DNA from: Allobogoriella deserti | Lineage (GTDB): Bacteria; Actinomycetota; Actinomycetes; Actinomycetales; Actinomycetaceae | Length of the DNA: 64,000 bases | Direction: 5' to 3' | NCBI RefSeq assembly: GCF_042680605.1 | Contig: NZ_JBHUEE010000009.1 | Coordinates: forward strand, 122,314-186,313 | Part shown: in pieces, positions 60,401 through 64,000 of the stretch | Position numbering within the stretch: position 1 is the stretch's first letter | Layout: each line of letters opens with the position of its first letter | Notes under the pieces: model-generated | What the model was told of the DNA's origin: nothing | Database searches by the model: none | What the model saw: the letters and a program-made list of their open reading frames with translations, nothing else | Position numbers and translations under genes: made by a program

Positions 60401-60837
60401 TTCAGGACCGAGGCACGGCAGGCCGCGTTGAAGGTCTCGATGCCAAGCTCGAGGATCTCGTCCTTGGTCTTGATGCCGAGCTGGCTCATCGCCTCGAGCT
60501 CGGCCGGCAGGCCGTGGGTGTCCCACCCGAAACGGCGCTCGACCCGCTTGCCGCGCATGGTCTGGAACCGGGGGACCACGTCCTTGACGTAGCCGGTGAG
60601 CAGGTGGCCGTAGTGCGGGAGCCCGTTGGCGAACGGGGGGCCGTCGTAGAAGACGAACTCGTGCTCGCCGTCAGCTCCCGCCGGCCGGTTCTCGACGGAA
60701 GCCGCGAACGTCCCGTCCTGGTCCCAGTACGCGAGGACGTCCTGCTCGATCTCGGGCAGGCGCGGGGACGCCGGCACCTCGGTGCCGGGCCGGTGCAGGG
60801 GGTAACGCGCGGAGGTGGCGTGCGGCTCGCCGGTCAA
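57478..60837 (-). CDS. ileS: Isoleucyl-tRNA synthetase (long type)
   Basis: IleRS charges tRNA-Ile and edits valine. The 1119-residue protein is of the long, eukaryote-like class: HYGH at residues 75-78 (PFANGLPHYGHLL), the CP1 editing domain, KMSKS near residue 677 (DGQKMSKSLRNYPD) and a long C-terminal domain. Residues of about 424-445 are an extra segment (VAPLPDDASPNQARSARGSV) encoded by a palindromic repeat. The TTG at 60837 has GAGGAGAG upstream, which is sequestered in a T-box-type leader. Confidence 0.96.
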   Translation of the reverse strand: MTGEPHATSARYPLHRPGTEVPASPRLPEIEQDVLAYWDQDGTFAASVENRPAGADGEHEFVFYDGPPFANGLPHYGHLLTGYVKDVVPRFQTMRGKRVERRFGWDTHGLPAELEAMSQLGIKTKDEILELGIETFNAACRASVLKYTDEWRDYVTRQARWVDFDHDYKTMNPEFMESVLWAFKSLYDKGLIYEDFRVLPYCWNDQTPLSNHELRMDDDVYQMRQDPAVTVGFRLAATDEDDPLGGALALIWTTTPWTLPSNLLVIVGEDIDYVVVEAPHPGEPNRTERYVLAEARLDAYARELAGGDAEALRERIVARYTGADLVGLSYTPPFSYYAGHPGAHRVVADDYVTTTDGTGLVHSAGAFGEDDKATTDREGIESVMPVGPDGCFTQPVDDYAGMQVFDANPHIIDHLKNATREGVEVAPLPDDASPNQARSARGSVSPGTVLLRRETYDHSYPHCWRCRQPLIYRGVSSWFVQVTAFKDRMVELNQQITWVPEHIRDGQFGKWLEGARDWSITRNRFWGSPVPVWRSDDPEYPRIDVYGSLDELERDFGELPRGADGEVDLHRPFIDRLTRPNPDDPRPEGERSTMRRVEDVLDVWFDSGSMSYAQNHVPFENAEWFEGHFPADFIVEYIGQTRGWFYTLHILATALFDRPAFSACVSHGIVLGSDGQKMSKSLRNYPDVREVFDRDGADAMRWFLMASPILRGGNLVVTEQGIRDAVRQILLPLWNTWYFFQLYAGTVDDGRGYRHTPLDLADAQRLRDLHVMDRYLLAHTKQLADTVAGQLECYDIAGACESIRSYLDLLTNWYVRTSRDRFWDEDRGAFDTLGTVLEILCRVMAPLAPLVTEEVWRGLTGGRSVHLTDWPELPDTVADPELVSAMDTARDVVSVTHGLRKAAKVRVRQPLRSLTVVLPEPDAVAPFTGLVSDEVNVKQVDLRGLDDGAAADYGIVTKLTVNARAAGPRLGKHVQRVIRAAREGRWEETDGGVTVDGIALEPGEYELATEVDPTVVGGDSRAALLAGGGFVVLDLAVDDELAAEGYARDLVRQVQDTRKEVGLYVADRIRLDLTVPADKVAAVEAHRDLIARETLAVDLAVAPGGNGAAEVSVTKVGAR
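59505..59564 (-). repeat. Palindromic repeat inserted in frame in ileS
   Basis: TCACCGAACC (59505-59514) and GGTTCGGTGA (59532-59541) form a perfect 10-bp inverted repeat around a GCGAGCGGAGCGAGC core. The 11-mer GAGCGGAGCGA occurs in the core (59517-59527) and again just outside (59554-59564). The element keeps the IleRS frame open and adds about 20 residues not found in homologues at this point. Confidence 0.8.
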
Positions 60838-61090
60838 GGGCTCTCCTCGGTCGTGACGGGTCCATCACGCGAGGGAGACGACGCCGCCCGGCCCGCCCCG
60901 ATCCGGGCGAGTGAGTGGCGCAACCTCGGTACCACCTCGCTTGCCGCATCCGCCGGGTCGATCGGGGATACAGCCGCTCGTTACGGGCTGTGACGGGCCC
61001 TTCCCGTCCGGTTCTACTGAGGGCCGGGCGCTGGACGGCCGGTCCCGTTCTTCCGGAGGCTCACCGGTGATGGCCGGGTCGACGCCTGTA
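60838..61090 (-). ncRNA. T-box riboswitch leader of ileS (translational, actinobacterial type)
   Basis: The minus-strand leader holds the T-box core GGTGGTACC (60928-60936 region), flanked by GCAA (60944-60941) and TTGC (60923-60920) that can form the antisequestrator helix. An AUC (Ile) triplet at 61071-61069 lies in a short upstream stem and is the likely specifier. The ribosome-binding site GAGGAG (60843-60849) pairs with 60870-60877 in a hairpin whose inner stem is 60852-60856 with 60865-60869, so it would be hidden when tRNA-Ile is charged. No separate gene fits in this 296-nt gap. Confidence 0.85.
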
Positions 61091-61096
61091 CGCGCC

Positions 61097-61102
61097 ATTC
61101 TA
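61097..61102 (-). promoter_or_regulatory. Candidate -10 element of ileS
   Basis: Minus-strand TAGAAT matches the -10 consensus at five of six positions. Transcription would start near 61090, just before the T-box stem I. The 8-mer GCGTTAGA occurs twice around it. No clear -35. Confidence 0.5.
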
Positions 61103-61133
61103 ACGCGTCTAACGCGGCCGGCGGGCTCTGCGC

Positions 61134-63101
61134 TCAGCGACCGCCCCCGCCGCCTCCGCCACCTCCACCGCCGGCACCGCCGCCCCCGCCGAAGCCGGAA
61201 CCGCCGCTGGAGCCGGTGGTCGGCGAGACCGCCGAGCTGAACGAGGACATCGAGCTTCCGATCGAGCTGATGTTCGGCATCGCCCCCGGCGTCGAGCCGA
61301 CGTACCACGTGGTGTCGACGTGCGCCCGGCCCTGGGCCTGCAGCTGTTCGAAGATCTCGGCCCAGCGTTCCGCCACGCCGAAGACGATCGCGTAGGGCAG
61401 GTATCGCGAGAAGACGTCGATACCCTCCTCGAACCGGATCTGCTCCGCCTCGGCCGTGGTCAGATACAACCTGAAACCACGGATCTGGTCGTACAGAGCG
61501 CGTCCGGCAGCGGTCCGTCGGTAGGAGGTCCGGTACGTGACGGCCCGCAGGAACAGCCAGACCACCAACGCTCCGAGGATCGACAGCAGGATCGTCTGCG
61601 CCGAGGGCGGCAGGAGGTTCCCGGCGGTGCCGCCGAACGTGGCGAAGGCGACGAGGGTCGCCAGGATCACCTGGACGAGCAACGTCCAGCCCCTGCGGGT
61701 CATCCCCGCCTTGGTCCGGTCCGTGGGCTCGATGGGGCGGACGAACAGCCGTCGCCGGTCGACGGCCCGCGCGACCTCCTTGCGGACCTCGCCCGTACTC
61801 TTGGCAAAGCTCTGCTCCTTCTTGAGCGCGCTCAACCGCACCGTGGGTCCGTCGCGGAACAGCGCGCCGAGAAGGTACCGCTCGTCCGGGGTCATCTCCC
61901 CGCGTCGCTCGAACGCGTTCGACGCAAGGGCCAGCTCCCAGTCCTTGGGCCTGCCCCGCCGGTCGGCGTCGGCCTCGCGGATCCGGAGGAAGCCCCGGAC
62001 CGCGAGGTCGACCATCGTGGCGGCGACAGCACTGTTCGGGACCGAGAGACTGTCGATCGCAGCGGCCTCTGCCGGGCGGACCCCGTCGGGAGGGATGAAC
62101 CGGACGGTCTCGACAGGCTCGCGCTCGAGCTGGGCCACCGGATGGGAGTCCTCCTCGTGTGCCGGCGGGAACGTGCCCGGCGTCAGCCCGACGAAGTGGA
62201 AGTCCCGCCCCTCGCGGATCCGGCGCCGGAGACCGAGGACGTACAGGGCGAGAAGCGCGAGGGCCGGGACGGGCCAGAACCGGGTGAGGACGTCGGCCAC
62301 CGGGTCGGTGACGGTGGCGATCCGTTGCTGGGTCAGGGTCTCGCCGGCCACGTCGCCCTGGGCGGGCACAAGGATCGGCTCGATGTCGTCGAAGGTCCCG
62401 GCGGGGAAGGCGACGGCGATGGTCTGCTGTTCGCCCGGGTCCAGGTCCTCGTGGGTGAAGAAGGTCGCCCGGTTCCCCTCACTCGTGCTCTGCGCGCACT
62501 CCTGGTCCGAGCCCGAGGCACCCTCCCAGCACTCCTGGTCGGTGATGTCGACCGGTCCGCGCACCCTCGTGGTCACCGTCTCGATGGTGTTCTCCCACTG
62601 GTCGCCGGTGACGTTCCAGAACAACTCGTCCTGGTCCGGCACGCCGTCCTCGCCGCGGATCGCGTTGAGCGCGCCGTCCACGGTGTAGCTCAGCTCGTAG
62701 GTCTGGACCCCGCTGCGGGTCTCGCTCGAGCCGTCCGGTGCGCCGATGTCCAGGTCGAGGTAGGCGTCGTCGCCGGCGACCCACACGTCCGCCGGGGCAC
62801 CAGAGGGGCTGGTGACGTCGACGTCGTCGTACTCGTAGACCCGCATGAGATCGGGGTCGTCCGGCCAGGCGAACCGCTGGGCGAGGGACCGTCGCAGACC
62901 GAGACCTTCGCGGCTGCCGAAGTCCCATTCGTACGTCTCCGTGACGTGCAGCGTGCCGTCGGCGTCGATCTGGATGTCGATCGTCAGGTCCCGGATGACG
63001 TCGTCCTCGGTGTCCGCGGCCGCCGGGGCCGCCGTCAGGACCGCACCGAGCGCCGCAGTGACGGTGGTGAGCACGGCTGCGATGGCACGAGTTCCCCCCA
63101 T
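61134..63101 (-). CDS. DUF2207 membrane protein
   Basis: A 655-residue protein with a signal peptide (about 1-30), an extracellular beta-rich DUF2207 domain (VIRDLTIDIQIDADGTLHVTETYEWDFG), a membrane helix near residues 278-296 (FWPVPALALLALYVLGLRRR), a cytoplasmic part, two further helices (about 475-525), and a C-terminal tail that is almost entirely Gly. The function is unknown. The ATG at 63101 is seven bases after a TACGGT -10-like element; earlier TTG/GTG codons are less likely. It is divergent from the PepSY lipoprotein gene. Confidence 0.88.
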   Translation of the reverse strand: MGGTRAIAAVLTTVTAALGAVLTAAPAAADTEDDVIRDLTIDIQIDADGTLHVTETYEWDFGSREGLGLRRSLAQRFAWPDDPDLMRVYEYDDVDVTSPSGAPADVWVAGDDAYLDLDIGAPDGSSETRSGVQTYELSYTVDGALNAIRGEDGVPDQDELFWNVTGDQWENTIETVTTRVRGPVDITDQECWEGASGSDQECAQSTSEGNRATFFTHEDLDPGEQQTIAVAFPAGTFDDIEPILVPAQGDVAGETLTQQRIATVTDPVADVLTRFWPVPALALLALYVLGLRRRIREGRDFHFVGLTPGTFPPAHEEDSHPVAQLEREPVETVRFIPPDGVRPAEAAAIDSLSVPNSAVAATMVDLAVRGFLRIREADADRRGRPKDWELALASNAFERRGEMTPDERYLLGALFRDGPTVRLSALKKEQSFAKSTGEVRKEVARAVDRRRLFVRPIEPTDRTKAGMTRRGWTLLVQVILATLVAFATFGGTAGNLLPPSAQTILLSILGALVVWLFLRAVTYRTSYRRTAAGRALYDQIRGFRLYLTTAEAEQIRFEEGIDVFSRYLPYAIVFGVAERWAEIFEQLQAQGRAHVDTTWYVGSTPGAMPNISSIGSSMSSFSSAVSPTTGSSGGSGFGGGGGAGGGGGGGGGGGR

Positions 63102-63108
63102 AGGGTTC

Positions 63109-63114
63109 ACCGTA
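63109..63114 (-). promoter_or_regulatory. -10 element of a probable leaderless DUF2207 promoter
   Basis: Minus-strand TACGGT, seven bases, then the ATG at 63101. No Shine-Dalgarno sequence is evident. Confidence 0.45.
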
Positions 63115-63184
63115 TCCAAGGACGGCGCGGGACCTGACCGCCGCGGCCGAAGACCGCAAACCGCGACTTGTGGATGAGCGGAGG

Positions 63185-63211
63185 CTCATTTCCTCCTCAT
63201 GCGGGACTCAT
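63185..63211 (+). promoter_or_regulatory. Three CTCAT direct repeats, 11-bp period
   Basis: CTCAT occurs at 63185-63189, 63196-63200 and 63207-63211, exactly 11 bp apart, so on one face of the helix. It ends 22 nt before the PepSY lipoprotein start. Such phased direct repeats are typical of OmpR/PhoB-family response-regulator sites. Confidence 0.5.
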
Positions 63212-63233
63212 GAATTGGCACCATGCTGGATCC

Positions 63234-63896
63234 ATGCGCACGCCGAGACGCCGCACGACGGTCCCGTCCCTGGCCGCCGCCGTAGCCCTGATCCTCGCCG
63301 CATGCGGCGGGGAGTCGGGTGGCGGGGACCCGCCGGAGGAGGCCACGTCCGAGCAGGCCACCACCGAGGAACCGGCGGACGAGAGCCCGACGGACGACGG
63401 CGAGGACCAGGGCACGGACGCAGGCACCGGCGGAGCCGACGAGTCCTCGCCCACCGGCGACAGCGCAGGGGGTGGGGGCGAGAGCACCGACGTCGCTCTG
63501 GACGCGATCGCCACCGCCGAGGACGAGGCCGGTGGCCAGGCCTACGCGATCGACGACCCGGACGAGGACGGCACGTGGGAGGTTGACGTCGCCGTCGACG
63601 GTCGCAGTGTCGAGGTGCAGGTCAGCCCTGGCGGTGACGAGGTGCGCCGGACGGAGCAGGACGACCTCGACGGCGAGGACCGGCGGGCCCTCCAGGAAGC
63701 CGAGATCACTCTTGCGGAGGCGATCGAGCGCGCCGTCGCCGAGGCGGGTGGCGTGCTCGGTGACGCCGAGCTCGACGAGGACGACGGGCGGGCCTTCTGG
63801 TCCGTCAGCCTCGATCTGCCGGACCGGGGCGACGTCGAGTACCGGGTGGACACCGCCTCGGGCGAGGTCTCGCAGGACCGCGACGAGGACGACTGA
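63234..63896 (+). CDS. PepSY-domain lipoprotein
   Basis: The 220-residue product has a lipoprotein signal with lipobox ILAAC (lipidated Cys24), an acidic Asp/Glu/Gly-rich spacer (about 25-85), and two PepSY-like units (ALDAIATAEDEAGGQAYAIDD... and LAEAIERAVAEAGG...FWSVSLDL...YRVDTASGEVSQ). PepSY proteins are often envelope-stress targets of two-component systems. ATG at 63234 is chosen because it gives the compact signal peptide. Divergent from DUF2207. Confidence 0.85.
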   Translation: MRTPRRRTTVPSLAAAVALILAACGGESGGGDPPEEATSEQATTEEPADESPTDDGEDQGTDAGTGGADESSPTGDSAGGGGESTDVALDAIATAEDEAGGQAYAIDDPDEDGTWEVDVAVDGRSVEVQVSPGGDEVRRTEQDDLDGEDRRALQEAEITLAEAIERAVAEAGGVLGDAELDEDDGRAFWSVSLDLPDRGDVEYRVDTASGEVSQDRDEDD

Positions 63897-64000
63897 GCGA
63901 GCACGCCCGTTACCTTCTTGGTGATCCCGCGTGGGCGGGGTTGTGGTCGCTGGGTCCGGCATGACTGTCTGCCCCTGTCGTTGATGATCCGGGGGGTGTT
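63897..64000. other. Non-coding end of window
   Basis: About 100 nt after the PepSY gene show no supportable gene. A weak hairpin CCCGC/GCGGG (63926-63930 with 63935-63939), followed by a T/G-rich stretch, may be its terminator. Confidence 0.3.

Overview
This is a 64-kb stretch of a high-GC actinobacterial chromosome (third codon positions almost always G or C, many GTG starts, long antisense shadow reading frames). Gene content and order are those of the actinobacterial core 'translation, secretion and cell-envelope' region. Long IleRS with a T-box leader, DUF4439, DUF4081-GNAT, DUF2469 and DUF4233 neighbours, and a GlnR-type box before amtB point to the Actinomycetota, most likely the order Micrococcales (Cellulomonas/Georgenia-like); the genus cannot be fixed from sequence alone. 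Almost every gene lies on the minus strand, so the window reads right to left. Only five genes are on the plus strand. No tRNA, rRNA, insertion sequence, prophage or CRISPR array is visible.

Reading in the direction of transcription from the right: a DUF2207 membrane protein and a divergent PepSY lipoprotein; ileS behind a T-box leader, then folC; a dihydroxyacetone kinase operon (dhaK-dhaL-dhaM) lying between folC and the DUF4233-ndk pair; smc, a small membrane protein and ftsY; the nitrogen operon amtB-glnB-glnD behind a GlnR-like double box; ffh and an amidohydrolase; a five-gene GntR/ABC-transporter operon with a palindromic operator; the ribosome/tRNA-modification operon rpsP-khpA-rimM-trmD; rplS, lepB, rnhB, DUF2469, yraN, comM, dprA and xerC; a YdeI-family gene and a LytM-like secreted protein on the plus strand; rpsB-tsf-pyrH-frr-cdsA; a DivIVA-domain gene with dxr, rseP, ispG and a GNAT enzyme; an Fpg/Nei glycosylase and a DUF4439 lipoprotein on the plus strand on either side of proS; rimP-nusA-ylxR-infB-rbfA-truB; a CNT nucleoside transporter; ribF, rpsO and the N-terminal two thirds of pnp, cut by the window edge.

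The genes form coherent modules: translation (rpsB, tsf, rpsP, rplS, rpsO, infB, nusA, rimP, rbfA, frr, proS, ileS, trmD, rimM, truB), SRP-dependent secretion (ffh, ftsY, lepB), the MEP isoprenoid pathway (dxr, ispG), phospholipid synthesis (cdsA), ammonium uptake and PII signalling, and DNA uptake/processing (comM, dprA, xerC).

The points that stand out are: a GlnD that ends straight after its HD domain and so lacks both ACT domains; a TrmD fused to a GNAT acetyltransferase domain; a palindromic repeat inserted in frame in ileS, with a related repeat in a mutually exclusive hairpin cluster between infB and rbfA; a near-perfect GlnR double box; a LytM-like protein whose HxH motif has become CxH; a coding-like +1-frame stretch linking dprA and xerC; and a recurring TANNNT-6/7 nt-start codon layout suggesting leaderless transcripts at several genes.
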